A stretch of 64,000 bases of DNA, taken from positions 370,612 through 434,611 of the forward strand of contig VZRR01009904.1 in NCBI GenBank assembly GCA_013398015.1, in the 5' to 3' direction. Every line of letters begins with the position of its first letter. The stretch's first letter is position 1. The notes beneath the pieces were generated by a model. The model was not told the DNA's origin. It did not search any database and was given only the letters and a program-made list of their open reading frames with translations. Below, piece after piece: positions 48,000 to 60,696 of the stretch. The position numbers and the translations under genes are program-made. Source of the stretch: Oreocharis arfaki (taxonomy: Eukaryota > Chordata > Aves > Passeriformes > Paramythiidae).

Positions 48000-50280
48000 G
48001 TTTGCAGCAAGTCTAGGCTAAAGTGATGCATGACTTGTTGTAACTATTCATGTGGAATAGTTATTTTACTCTAATTATTTTTATCACAGTGGTGTTTTGC
48101 TTCAGTTTAGGAGCACAACAAGCAGCATGGGGAGAATCCTCCGACCCTTCTGTGTTTAATTCTTTGGTGGCAGTTAGTGACGTACCCTGTGCCCACCTCT
48201 GAGAGGATGCTGCAATCAGGCATCGTCCCCCAAGCCAGCTGCTTACTGTTTTGTGAGCATTGCAGGTAGATACATTTTGAGAAGACTTTGAACTTGCCTC
48301 ATCTACAGTACAAGGAAGTGTGTCCACAGAGCACAGTGGGAAGGTGACATGCCAGGGCATGGTATACTCACTAGTTAAAATCTGCCTTTGCCCAACCCCA
48401 GATCACCTAAGTGGCACCTGGGCCCCATGCCTGCTGCCTGAATACTCCTGGGTGTGGCTTAACAAATCATGTGTAAAATAAACTTCTTTTCTTTTCTGCT
48501 CTAGAGGTTTACAGAATACCTATTCAAGTTATAGATAGCAGCAACCTCATTGATATGATTACCTTCAGATTCCAAAGGAGCTTTGTAATTACATTATGAA
48601 AGGCTGTGCTGGAAGCAAAATAAAAAGAGAACAAGGGGGAAAGTCTTTCTGTCAAAAAGGAATGTGTAGAAGGGGAACAACAGTCAAATCTGGATGTGGC
48701 CATATTCAGCAAATCCAAAAAGCATCAGAATGCTTTACTTGACCACTCAGTCATCCCCGAGCCTTAAATTAGGGACCTCCCCCATGCATTCTTCTTTGCC
48801 ACCGAGCCTGCTGCTGTCCTTGGCAGCATCTGAGGCTGCAGAGAGGACAAACAGACTATAGTTACATGCATGCCCTTCTGTCATCTTTGTGAGCTCTTGC
48901 ACTCAGGTACATGCTGATACCAAAGACCTCAAAAGCAGGAATAGATTAATCTTCATTCAGTACTGCCATCACGGATAGGTATGAACAAATGCTCCTTTCT
49001 TACTCAGCCATCTGTGTATGTGCCACATTCCTACTGTAGCCACATCTGCATTACTGGTTTAGGCATATGGGGATCATCATGCCCATGCTTGGTACGGCAT
49101 GCATTTACACATTCTTCTGACCTTCTGAAATAGGGTACCTATGCTGCCAGCTGGGAACTGTTCTGGGCCTCTGCTGGACTTCTGACCCATATTTAGGAAT
49201 TTTCTGTAGGGTAGCCTGATAGTAACAGGCTTTGACATAGAAAAAGTACAGAAACATGCATTTAATATTACACTTCACTCAGTACATTATGAACTTAAGA
49301 GAGAGTTAGAATTAGGCAAAGTGTAAAGAAGCACCATACAGTTGGGTTTTTCTGACAGCATCAGTCTCTCAAGCACATAAATTACAAATTTGCAGGAAGC
49401 CTCTAGGGGAAGTGCATCCTCTAGAAGAGACTGCCAGCAATTTCCAGGCAGAGAAACCATTACAAAACTCCAGCTGTTAGGAAAAAGTTACCTGGAGACT
49501 TCTGTCCTGAGGTTCCCCCTAGTGAGGTGCTGTGTTAGTAGTCATGGCTTTAGACAGACAAATACAATTTTTATAACAGCGTGGGTTCTGTGAACAGATC
49601 TTCAGATTAGTTGTATTGATGTCTGCTGCAGGGGTGTAAAGTGATGACCAACGTCACATGTGGGTCTGTGCTAGAGGAAAGAACCTTATCTTAGCACCCA
49701 AATCCCATTTTCCATTTGGTATGTCATCCTTGTGTGAATTGTAAGTGTTCACATCCACTTTGAGTTTTGGGATTTTTAGCTGAAATACAGATAGAAAAGC
49801 TGAAACAGTTACTTCTTGTGGGTAAGAAAACCATAGTTTATTTCATCTCTGAGTATTAGCCATGTACATTCAACTTCAAAAATTAGTGCTATTGCCTTGA
49901 AACATAGGGTGAGTTGTGACAAACAGCTCATCTACTTTTTATAACAGGTAGGCTTGATACTGTATTTCAAAGTAATTGAGCCCTGTTATTCCATACTTTG
50001 GGTAACTTTTCTATGCCATACAGCAGCAAAAATAAAAACCTGCTAAATAATTAAATAAACCTAGAAACTTAAGTGATATTTCTTTAAATGATTACTATTA
50101 CCTTAAATATGACCCAGAAAAAATTGATAATTTTCTCAGTGTTTTTAAATGTCTTGCTGTTGTATTTCGGTAAAATGCCCCCAAAATTCCAAGAGAACAG
50201 TTCGAATAGATGGCTACCACAGAAACTATGAGGTTACCGTCATGGTATAGTCAAAGCAGCAACCAAACTCTCTCTGCCTT
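48000..50280. other. Intergenic, nothing recognised
   Basis: AT-rich sequence; no gene, repeat family or RNA gene could be supported. Confidence 0.4.
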
Positions 50281-50379
50281 GGGTGTCAGTTTTCAGAGCC
50301 ATACGTCTTTTTGCTGGATTGTGTCAGTTTAAGAGCAATGGGAGGTTTTTTTCTCTAATTGGGTATGGCTGGAAACTCC

Positions 50380-50455
50380 CCCAAGCTGCATGCAGAGTTT
50401 AAACAGCCTTGGGGCGCCTGCCCGTGCTGGGTGGAGTCTGAGTTAAGGTCGGAAG
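50380..50455 (+). promoter_or_regulatory. Candidate non-coding first exon of the second GST
   Basis: A short GC-richer block (CTTGGGGCGCCTGCCCGTGC...) follows GAGTTTAAACAG and ends in a strong donor GGAAG|GTAAGT (GT at 50456). It is 4 kb upstream of the GST exon whose acceptor is at 54484. GSTA genes normally have a non-coding first exon, so this is a plausible one. Only position and splice-site quality support it. Confidence 0.3.
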
Positions 50456-51244
50456 GTAAGTAAGAACTTAAAAGTTGCTTTTTTTGTTAGTGTTCGCATG
50501 ACTTCTTTTAAGTAAAACTACTTCTAAGTTTTTAGGGCATCTTCTGGTGTAATGTAAATTCTCTTTTCTCTTTAGTCTGTCCTTGTGCCAGGTAGACTTA
50601 AAATGGCTTGATAGTTACCCAGCTGGAAGCTGTAGGAGAGAAAATGCCAGAAAAATATGTTTTAACCAGGAAATTAATTCTGTGGTGCAGCCCAGAGCTG
50701 AGCAGGACAACCATGAAACAGCCGAGGGGATGAAGTGCAAGCCTCTAGCACTGTGTTGGGTTCTCTAGGTTGGAGCAGGAAAGCTGGCCCGTGGGATATG
50801 CTGGACTCTGATCCCAGCTCCACGGCTAAAGAGCACTTGATGCTGCGTGCTGCTGTTTCTGGAAGATGATGATTTCTTAAATTGTTCTTGCATCCCTGAG
50901 ATGCACACTCAGAGAAATCCTGGACAGCTGTGTTACTAAGGCTCATGAGGCAATAGGAAATGAGAAATACAGATTTTAGACAAAAGTAATTTTTTAAAAA
51001 AAGTATGTAGTCAAATTTTGTGTAGACTTCTTTGCTAGATATCAGGGTAGTATATGCGAGATGCAATTACTTATTTGGCTGCAGCCTAAATTCATTACAT
51101 GAACCAGTTCTTCAGCAGTGTCTGGGTTAGTGCAGTCGTCCCCAAATGTCCTGAGTAGTGATGTATTTTGGCTATGGGAATCAGGTATTACTTAAGTAAA
51201 ATTAGGAGGTTTTCCATCTCTGTTCTCCACATTCCCTGGACATT

Positions 51245-52020
51245 TGGCTGTTGGTACCTTTTGCAAGAGTCAGTTTTCTTCGGCAGGAGCAGTCAGACAT
51301 AGCTTTTCAGGAGCAAGCACCACCAGGTCAGATCACTGGACTGCTTGTAAGCCCGGTGGTTTGTACTGTTGTTCTGCAATATATGTTAGACCTGTCTCTC
51401 TTTTGTCCTTCTGCTGTATGGTGTGGCTGATGAATGATAGTGCATTTCTCTGACAATTGTACAGCTTTAGCAGTTCAGTAATTCATGGAGCATTTGGTAT
51501 TTTACTTCCACTAGAAGTCATAAATCCACACAGCTTCCATAGCTGCCCAGTGGCATGGCATACTCCAAATGCATATTGAGAATCAGCATAAATATTTACA
51601 GTCTCTTCTTGGAACAGTCAGTAGGCCTTTGTTAATGCAATTAATTCAGCTGCTTGTGTGCTCAGCTTTGGACTGAGTAGTGAAGTTTCCACTGCTTCAT
51701 ACACAGTTGTTATTCAATAACCTGTATTCCAGTTGCTGCTCAGAAAATATGACTACCCACAAATAACAGTTCCAGATTGGGATTTACAAACAGCGCATCT
51801 GGTTAAATTTGATTGAGCCTTTTAGGCTTCATGGGTGGGTACTACACAGCCATGATGTCGTTCCTTTCCCAGGTGAAAGGAGTAGTGTAGTGGGATTCAG
51901 CATGTTAATTACTATCCCAGAGGCTATTCCTTGCCCTTCTTGTGCAAACAAGGTAAAAGGTTACCGAAGTCTGGCAGTCCCAGGGCAAGTGCAATTAGCT
52001 TCAAAATCTTGAATATCTAC
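51245..52020 (-). mobile_element. Class I (gammaretrovirus-like) ERV pol fragment, broken
   Basis: Reading the minus strand from 52.0 kb downward shows an RT-connection piece (ALGLPDFGNLLP), then LNPTTLLLSPGK, then the RNase H domain: LFVDGSYF-like wording after an in-frame stop, TQAAELIALTKAY, VNIYADSQYAFGVCHATGQL and GFMTSSGSKIPNAP. The catalytic-type Asp and Glu positions of RNase H are recognisable. Several in-frame stops are present, and the stretch between the RT connection and LNPTTLL is deleted. No LTRs, gag, env or integrase were found nearby. An old, non-functional insertion between the two GST genes. Confidence 0.75.
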
Positions 52021-52775
52021 CTTGTGTGTTGCCCAGTGAATGGGTTCTCCGTCATCTTAGGTTATCAGTGCCCGGTTTTCTATTTCCTTGAAAGAGCTGC
52101 TCGAGGGTGGCAGAATCCTACAGCTCCTGAAAAGTGTTTGTTTTGAGTAGCTGGCCTTGGAAGATTTTGAGTTATTTTAATATGATTTTCACATAACAGC
52201 TACTCCTTTTGTTCAAGAATGTAACACAGATATTCTATACTTCTCTTACACAAATTTTAATTTATACAGAAAGGCCCAATGACCATTTTTAATTAAAGCA
52301 AACAGTAAGGAACGGGTGACAGCTATACAGGATTACTTGGCTACTCATAAAGCATCAATATATTCTATCAAAAATGGATCAGCTTATTAAAACGGTACAT
52401 CCTGAAAGTCTTTGAGTAAAACTAGAAGAATAGTGGAGGTCTGAGCAAAATCTTTAGGCCTTGGTTGTGTAGGCTGTATCTTTCCCCATATAAATGCAAA
52501 AAGGTGTTGAGAGGCTGGATGCATAGGTTTGCTTTCTTAAGGTAGAAGTTGCCCAGTTTCCAGTAAGTTGAGGGTTGTATCTTCTGATTTTTAGGGAGTC
52601 TTAAGTGTCAGTACTCACAGGGGAATGAAAGCTAAACTGACCCCACTGGACAAGACTGAGGTCCAGACCCACTAACTGAAAGTAGCTGCCTGTATGTGAG
52701 CTACATGTGTCAGGTCCCTGTCAGTGGAGATGCATTCAGTGGATTTAAAGATTGAGGCGACTTTTAACAAAAACC

Positions 52776-52835
52776 CAGAGGGATTTTTTTGTTTTTTTGT
52801 TGTTGTTGTTGGGGGTTTTTTGTTTGTTTTTTCCT
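52776..52835. repeat. T/G low-complexity tract
   Basis: Runs of T and G (TTTTTTTGTTTTTTTGTTGTTGTTG...) like the tract at 6.7 kb. Confidence 0.8.
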
Positions 52836-52839
52836 GTGT

Positions 52840-54480
52840 TGGAAGCTTAAGGTAACCAAAATCCACTCAGAGCTGGCAGAGTTATTTTTAATTTAAAGAA
52901 AAAGGATCTTTTGACAAGTTTTAATTCTATATTTGTCATTGCTCTTCTTGCATAATTTAATGCCACATAGAATCTCTTGTTCATGTAAAATAATAAAATG
53001 ATACTTGAGGCTTCTTATTCCTTCTACTCTTCTTCCGCAAACAAAAGATGTTTCCAGGAGGATTTAGTTTCATATACTTGATATTTCAGTCAAGGAAAAG
53101 TCTTACTTACTGTAAGCTTCTGTGCATTACAAGTTGGGGCAATGTGTGTCGAAATGATACAGACGCAGTGTAGCTGAAAAGTATGATAATGAAAGAAGCA
53201 CTAGCTAGCTGTTGTGAATTATGTTGATAAGCGGCCCTACAGTGAAAACTAGGCACACAAGGTGCAGAAGGTAATAAAACACTGTCCCTAGAGCCAAACA
53301 TTGTAATTAGGAACAGCTATTCACACTTTAAAACTGAACATACTTTTTTCTTTAATGTGTGTTTGGATTATATTTACTAAATTACCCAAAATATCCCTAT
53401 TTAGTCTAGTAACATGACTCAGATCTTACTGGAATTGCTCAAGGGAGAACCCTCAACCGTGTTCTTTCAAGTCAAGTTTCTACAAAATATGTTCCAAGTG
53501 TACTTTATTTTAAGTACACCTACAAAGCACTGTGACTTGAAGAAAACATATCACTAGAGTGTACTGAGCCTGATTCAAGCAAAAAATGTCAAGTGGATGC
53601 AAGGTGTGACAGATGTAATGTTGCAACTTTGGCTTTTAACTCTGGGAAAACTGGAGTCATCTGGATATTTTTTAAGTGAGGCACTCTGAGCCATTAGGGT
53701 ATCTATTTTAAAGGGTTTTTTCCTTCTGATCATCAGTGTATGATACAAGCATCTTCGTGAAGGGGAATGCTAGTCGTGTTCTTTCAGTAATTAGGGCATG
53801 AAGCACAGAGGAATTAAGGCCTGGGTGCAGAAATTCTTCTGCTCGTGCGTGAGCACTGCCAGTCCAGCTGGTTGTCCCTGCATATGAAACAGCTCGGTAC
53901 AAATGCACTGTCTCTGGCCAAAGAAGCTCATCCTGTTTCATGGAATAAAGAGAATATCAACAATTCATTTGCCCCTATTTGAGGAAAGAAAGTGACTGCA
54001 TGCGAAGCTGCAAAGTGCACATATGGCAAACAATGCAAGATGAATTTCAGCTTACTGGTAAAACGTGTTTTCCTTTCCTTCTTTTAATCTCTTCAATGAT
54101 GATGGCAATGAGGCTAAGTGAGTAACTTCCCTGAGGATGTGGTGGGATTTTCAGTGGCTTTGTATAATTGTCTTCATAGGCAGCAGTGTTCCCCCTGTAG
54201 CTAGAGACTCATACCACTTGTTTAAACGTGTCTGCTTCTGTGTTTGCTTGCAATCATAAGAAACCTCCCTGGCAGTACTGGGGAAGGCTTTACAGATTCA
54301 CACATCTTTCCTTTCCTAGCACTAGCTGTGTGGTGTCGCTGGTCTGTCTCTCATTTTATGTTTTGAACCAAATGAAGTTTAAACTTCAACAGGCACAGTG
54401 AGAATAAAAGATGCTATCTCCTCTCAAAATAATGGTGCTTACACCAGTTTTATGAGATACTGCTTTCTGCTCAATATGTT
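52840..54480. other. Upstream of the second GST start exon, nothing recognised
   Basis: AT-rich; no coding exon or repeat family recognised. If the first exon lies near 50.4 kb, this is the leader intron. Confidence 0.4.
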
Positions 54481-54504
54481 TCAGGGAAGCAGGAGCTCAG
54501 GAAC

Positions 54505-57500
54505 ATGTCGGGGAAGCCCAGGCTTACCTACTTGAATGGAAGGGGCCGGATGGAGCCCATACGATGGCTGTTGGCAGCAGCTGGTGTGGAGGTTGGTTGA
54601 CATTTTCAGTAGAGTGTTACAGACTCAACTTTGCTCAGTGAGTGACAATTTAACATGCGTATGGAGGATAAAAGCTGCATGAGGGTGGCTAAAAAAATTA
54701 ATTTGTTCAGTGGCACTGCATGTTTGCAACTACCTTGTTCTGTGGTTGATACTTGGGATGCATACCTCATCGGCTTTTAGAGTTTATTAGAAGTAGCATC
54801 AATCTCTGAAGTAATTAATTGTAACAGAACAAAATGGGGTTTATTTAAAGGGTCTTTATTAATCTCAAGTTTTGTAGATGTGCTAAACCTCCTTAACTCA
54901 GTCTTATTATGTTGCAGTTACAATGTGTGTAAACTGGGGTGGGGGTTAGAAATATTTGATGTACTTCGTGCTTCTCTTGGCACTGGCTCCAACCTGTCTT
55001 GTTTCTGTAGATACCTGCAATCTGTTTCTGCTTGGTCTTGGGTTATTTCTGAATCAGTGCGCTGATGCAGAAGTGGCCAGGCCCTCCTTCTGCTCCCCAT
55101 CAGCTGTCAGGGCGTGTGTGGGATCTTCAGGACACCTGCAGCCTAACTGTGTGGTTGAAGATCTCGCCCATTACCTTTTACTTGACTCAGTAGTTCTGTG
55201 CATAGTCCAGTGCTATCACTTAACAGAAGAAAAGTGTTCAAATACACCAGCGTGACACTATTCTTACTCCTTTTTAGTTTGAAGAGGTGTATTTGGAAAC
55301 AAAGGAGCAGTATGACAAGTTAATCAAAGGTAAGGATCCTGACACCTGAGGTTTAGTCCTTCAAATATTTGTCCAGCCTACCTAAATTTGTGGTTTGAAA
55401 GTAGTTTATTTAAACCAGTGGAAACTTCTAGGTGCACACCTTGAATAGTGCAATACTAGTTTTGAGTAACCTGTTATTTCCAGTGCCAAATAACTGCTAT
55501 GAGCTAAAAGCCAGAGCATCTGTGATTGTGTTTATTGCAGTACATTAAGCAGGCAAACACTTCTATTTAATACAACTTACTTAACTATGCTGTTGAGTTG
55601 TTAGCATGGTACCTGGCACAGTTTTGGTCCAGGGCAAATAGAACTCCCTGAGCCTGAGATGTGAGGCTTCCCCTAGTTAAAAAGCAGGGAGACCTGTGGA
55701 AAGGCTGACATGGTCAAAGCAGCATGCCACAAAGGCTTCATGCCAACCTTGGGAGCAAGGCCAGTTCTTCCCACACACCAGCGCAGACCCCTAGCCACTG
55801 GCCTTGATATCTGGTTAGAAGAAATCCAGCAGTGAACCCCTCTACAGACACCCTGGAAGGAGAAGACCTTCCTGACAGGGTGGGAAAGGAGTTGGGACTG
55901 TGAGGAGCAGTAGAGAGTGCGCATGCCCCACAGTTTACCTGCTGCCCAAGACGTGTGAGAGAAGGGAAAACTAAAATGAACAAAAATAAAATAGAAGTGG
56001 TATTAACTAGATCAGAATTAAATTTGCAGGTCCAGTTGGCTGGGACTCTTAAAATGTGGGAGGACGGAGCAGTGTACACAAACCAATTACAGCTCTAAAT
56101 GTAAGGGCACGAGTAGTGAAAGCCCAAATCTGTAAATCCTTCACAAGAAGAGAATAGTGATACTGTAGATAGTTTCTAGATACTTATCTAGAAAGAGTGA
56201 TACTGTAACCAGGATTGTATCTGAGCTTTTTGATATCCAGAGAGAATTAAACAGTGGTGAAATGGATAGGGGAGTTTTATAAAGAAGATCAAGTGTTTTC
56301 TGTCTATATATTGAGCTTAAGATGGTGAGAACACAAAGAAAAAAGGTGTGGTTTAATAGAATGGGTTGAAGGAAGTTAGATGAATTAGTCATCCTGATAA
56401 AGGAACCTCTGGAATGCTGCCAGCTGGGCAGGGCAGGACTGAACAGGAGTAACTCCACATTACTTCTCCCTTAAACTTTTTTTTTCTCCCTACCCATATG
56501 CTTTTTGACAGGGTTTCCTGTGTTTAGACACTACCACATCGTTAGACTGGCCCAGGCATGACTTTGGCCTGTGCCAGCTGGTGATCCTCCAAGCAATGCC
56601 CCAGCAGTGTCAGGATGATGCCTGGGCCGGGGGCAGTTCCCAGCAGGCAGCTTGCAGACAGACAGCTATTTTGGAGGCAAAGAAAGTTAAATAGCTTTGG
56701 CCTGGGCAGACCTGTACCTTTTGGCCTGAGGGATGATTAACCTGACACAATCTGTGCAGCCAAAGGTTGTCCAAGTGCTACCTGGGTATTAATGAGTTCT
56801 GCTGGTTGGTTACAAATAACAGGTGATTGATTTTTAATGTGTTCTCCACAGACCACCTTTGGACAGCACAATCCAATCCCTGGAATTATTGGCAAACTCC
56901 TTTTAATTCTGCATATGTGTTCTGTGCTGTGGTTATGTGAAGTGGTTCTCCCTGCAAAAGAGGGAGGAGAGGCAGTCGACTACTGATTTTAGAAGGGACT
57001 CCTCTTTTCTGTAGATAAGAAACAAATGGTGTATTCAGTTCAGTCATATTAGCTGCATTGCTTTTTGTCAAGGGCCAGAAAGACAAATTTCATTTTTGAC
57101 TTCACATCTTTCTGCTGAAAAATATCCTTCCAGACCTATTAGTTTTCCCATTCTATTATTTCTTCTAGACAGATACCAAGTAACGTTTCTTCCTTAAGAT
57201 GCAGAGGTGTGTTCTGGAAAGACAAGAACACACATGATCTTTCTGTGAATGTTTACAAGAAACAAATACAGGCTACTCGTTGCTGCCGAGAGAACTCATC
57301 TTCTAATTTTTTTTGTAAATTAATAATACAAAAGGAGTGAAGAATCTTTGTTAATTCTAGCCTAGCAAGGTATTTTAACAGCTCTGGAGAAAAAGGCAGG
57401 CAGATATGCCTGCTGGGATAAACCTTTATATCTGAAAGAAGGATTCACCAAACAGATAAAAATTGAGCAATTAAAATAAATCGTTAACTTAGAGCAATGC

Positions 57501-60426
57501 AAGTGGCAGGTGCCTGTTTGGATTTGGAGTTCTGCTATGGTTATAAAGAGGGCAGGATTGTTGTCTGGATGCCCTTAGTGCGTAAATGGAGGAGGGAGTG
57601 TCTCCAAAACCAGTGAATTAGTCCAGCAGAAAACTGGTCTAGAATAGACTGACTTTGCAATGCTAAATCTCTGTCTACTTTAGCTCTCAGAGCTGCCTCA
57701 CTGAAAGCTCAGACAATTGCTCCAACCATCACCGGCAGAAAATGGGACTACAAAGATGTTTCTAAATAGGTGTAAATTGTTGTAGATTTACACTGAGGCT
57801 AGGCCTGTAAAATCTATGAGGACTCTCAAACTCTGGTCCTGGAGTGACTGTGTGAAACTTACTCAAACACCAGCAGTTATCACAGGCTCTGCCTCTAGCT
57901 CTGTAGCTTCAGGATGTTTAAAGTGGCCTAATCCCTTCTTGTATTCTAGCAGCTTGCCCTTGCTGCAGTACTACTCATGTGTATGTCCCTGACAGGGAAT
58001 TGATCTGCATTCAAAAGAACTGTATTTTTTTGAGGTTCAGATTTAACCACGTATCTTTATTCTCCTCCTATTTCTTGGGTTGCAAGTGCTGGTTCAGGCT
58101 TTTCCTGCCAGCACAAGTCAGGCTCCAGAAGAGGTACAGACAGGGCCAGCTCCCACCAGCCCGTGAAGCTTTGGCAATGCTGTCAAGCCCAGGGCCCAGC
58201 TGCACTGTGGTGACCTCCCTACAGGAGCGTGATGCACGCTGTTTGATCTTCCCCAAAACGTTAGCTGGGTGCAGTGAGTTTTACAGTTAGAGCAAGACAT
58301 CAGTGGTCTCCTACACTGCAAGAGAAATGTGCTCAGTGCCTTGCTCTCCTGTACAGCTTGTAGTCTAGGAGGAACTAACAGGCTTTCCTTCACCTCTTCA
58401 CCCTAGATGGATTCCTGCTATTCCAGCAAGTGCCCCTGGTGGAGATCGATGGCATGAAGATGGTGCAGACCAGAGCCATCCTGAGCTACATAGCAGGGAA
58501 ATACAATCTCTATGGGAAAGACTTGAAGGAGAGAGCCCTGTACGTAACACTTCCTATCACTTACAGAGCAGTCTGTTATTTGATAGCTATGTTATATAAA
58601 CCAAATTCAATCCTGTACATTCAGTATAAAGGTGTCAAAAAGGCTAACAATAAGTTTTGGCCACTGCTTCTGAAATGCTCCTAAACAGAAATAGGCTTTT
58701 ATTCTTTTTGAAAAATATTCAGGTTTAGTTCGTGCTTAGTTTTGGCTGTGAAAATTGGCACTATGTTGGTCATATAAAATTCCTATAAGTTGCCTTAGTT
58801 AATTGGAAAACAGATGAAATAACTTCTGTGCTTTTTTTCTATCATCTTCCTCTGACCAATAGGATTGACATGTATGTGGAGGGAATAGCAGATCTGATGC
58901 AAATGATTATGATGTTTCCTTTCTCTCCACCTGATGCAAAGGAGAAAAATCTTGACTCAGTTAAGGAGAGGGCAACTAACAGGTACTTTCCAGTCTTTGA
59001 AAAGGTAAGTGACAGCAAGTATGTGTCTATCAAACTTGCGATGTTCCAAAATGTTTCTGCAAAATAAGAATGTGTTTGTATTGTAGGTCAGTTCCCAATC
59101 TTCAGCTTTCTTGGCTATCTCAAAGAAGGAGAAATACAGCAGCATATTCTCCTCTATTTGTTGGCTTGTGTTGTCAGGACTGCGGTATTTGAACATCTGC
59201 AAAGCAATATGTTCTCAGCTGTACAGAAAAACTTTTCACTAAAGTGAAAGCAAGCACATGTGATTATTTTTCTTGAAGGAACAGTCCTATACTTATATTT
59301 GTTTAGAGCCCATCTCTCTGCCATGCTTAATTTCATTTGGAAAAGTTTCACTGGAGGAATGCAAAAATCTCTTGAAAATGAATCAGGTAGAGAGATTAGG
59401 AGTACATTAGTATAGCAACAGCCACAAAACAACAAACCCAACCCATATGATTCATGCATCTGGCAATATTTCCCACTTTTGTAATATTTATCTAGTTTTG
59501 TTGGAAAACAATAGTAAAAGCTGGACATCACAGAAGTTCTTAACACTAAAATAACCTGTTCCTAAAGGCAGGGATTTTCTTTACTTAGCTGTAGCAATTC
59601 TGCATTTCTAAGTTTGCTTCCTGATAGCAACATTGGACATCACTTTACATGAAGCATCTAAATGAGAGTTCTATGAATTCTTTAAATTGCTTGTTACTTC
59701 TCCCATTCTCCCTATTTCTAGTTCTAGGACTGTTACTAGTCTACTTAAGCATGTGGTTTTGTTTCTGTTACTGGTGCCAAACATCATTCATCATTACTGA
59801 GTGACCAAGGTTTGTAGTTGATGTACTAGAACATGAAATGAACGCTTTTACTTCTTTTTTTTTTGTCCCAGCAACAGTGAAATGATTTAGGCTCAGCTTC
59901 AGCTGAAAAGTCCACCCTGAAATTTCAGATAGAACTGCTGCTCAGCTCTGCAGCTGTGCTGTGAGGCTTAGCTGCCAAGGATGTCCATATGCCCCACTCT
60001 CATCTGCAGCCTGTATTTTCTTGTCTTCTTCAGGTTTTGAAACAACATGGCCAAGACTTTCTTGTGGGCAACAAATTCAGCTGGGCAGATGTTCAGCTAA
60101 TGGAAGCCATTTTAGCAGTGGAGGAGATGATTCCTGCTGTGCTGTCAGGGTTTCCTCAGTTGCAGGTAATTTTATTACTGAGCATGCTGTATTCAGGAGC
60201 TAGAGGTCAGTCCTGAAGTGATCATCTCCCCAGGCTGTGTAAACCACATTTTTGTGGCCAAAATTTCTCTCGTTCTGTTTTTTGATTTTTTTTTTTTTTA
60301 AAGGTGTTTAAGACCAAAATGAGCAATATGCCTACAATTAAGAAGTTCTTGCAGCCTGGCAGCCCAAGGAAACCCCCAGCAGATGCCCATTATGTAGAAA
60401 CTGTGTTGAAGGTTTTTAAGAAATGA
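54505..60426 (+). CDS. Alpha-class glutathione S-transferase, second gene
   Basis: Cytosolic GSH-conjugating enzyme, paralogue of the gene at 33.8 kb. Coding exons: 54505-54591, 55278-55329, 58407-58539, 58863-59004, 60034-60165, 60304-60426; all GT-AG, 669 nt, 222 residues, the standard alpha length. Exon sizes equal those of the first gene except the last. The start exon begins at 54485 with GGAAGCAGGAGCTCAGGAAC before ATG. MSGKPRLTY has Tyr9, with Arg15 present in GRGRM; QVP cis-Pro56, QTRAIL and the capping box SWAD follow. Tyr212 (HYVETV) is kept, so it also looks A4-like at the substrate site. It ends VFKK. The middle of exon 3 is identical at every base to that of the first gene. Which chicken GSTA it corresponds to cannot be decided here, so no symbol is given. 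Confidence 0.93.
55330..58406. other. Second GST, intron 2: nothing further recognised
   Basis: The largest intron of this gene. No repeat family or internal gene could be supported. Frames near 55.7-56.5 kb on the minus strand are not similar to anything I recognise. Confidence 0.45.
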
Positions 60427-60600
60427 AAGCCTTGCCACCTTTGGTGAGACCCAAAATGCTGGGAGAGCGGGGGAAACCGGAGCAGCAACCCCAAACCCTA
60501 AACCAAAGGAGAAGGAAGCTCAGCAAATTAGTATTGTTTTAGTTAAAACCAGTGCTAGAAAAACAATGCAACCCATACCAGAAATAAAGCATTTTATTAC
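60427..60600 (+). other. 3' UTR and poly(A) signal of the second GST
   Basis: AATAAA at 60583-60588, 157 nt after the stop codon, gives a short 3' UTR. Confidence 0.75.
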
Positions 60601-60696
60601 ACTGGTAATGTGACAGCAGCTTTTTCTTTATTGATATAAAATGCTTGGCAAAACATGAAAATAAAGTCGTATGGAGGCAAAGAACTATTTTGAGGT

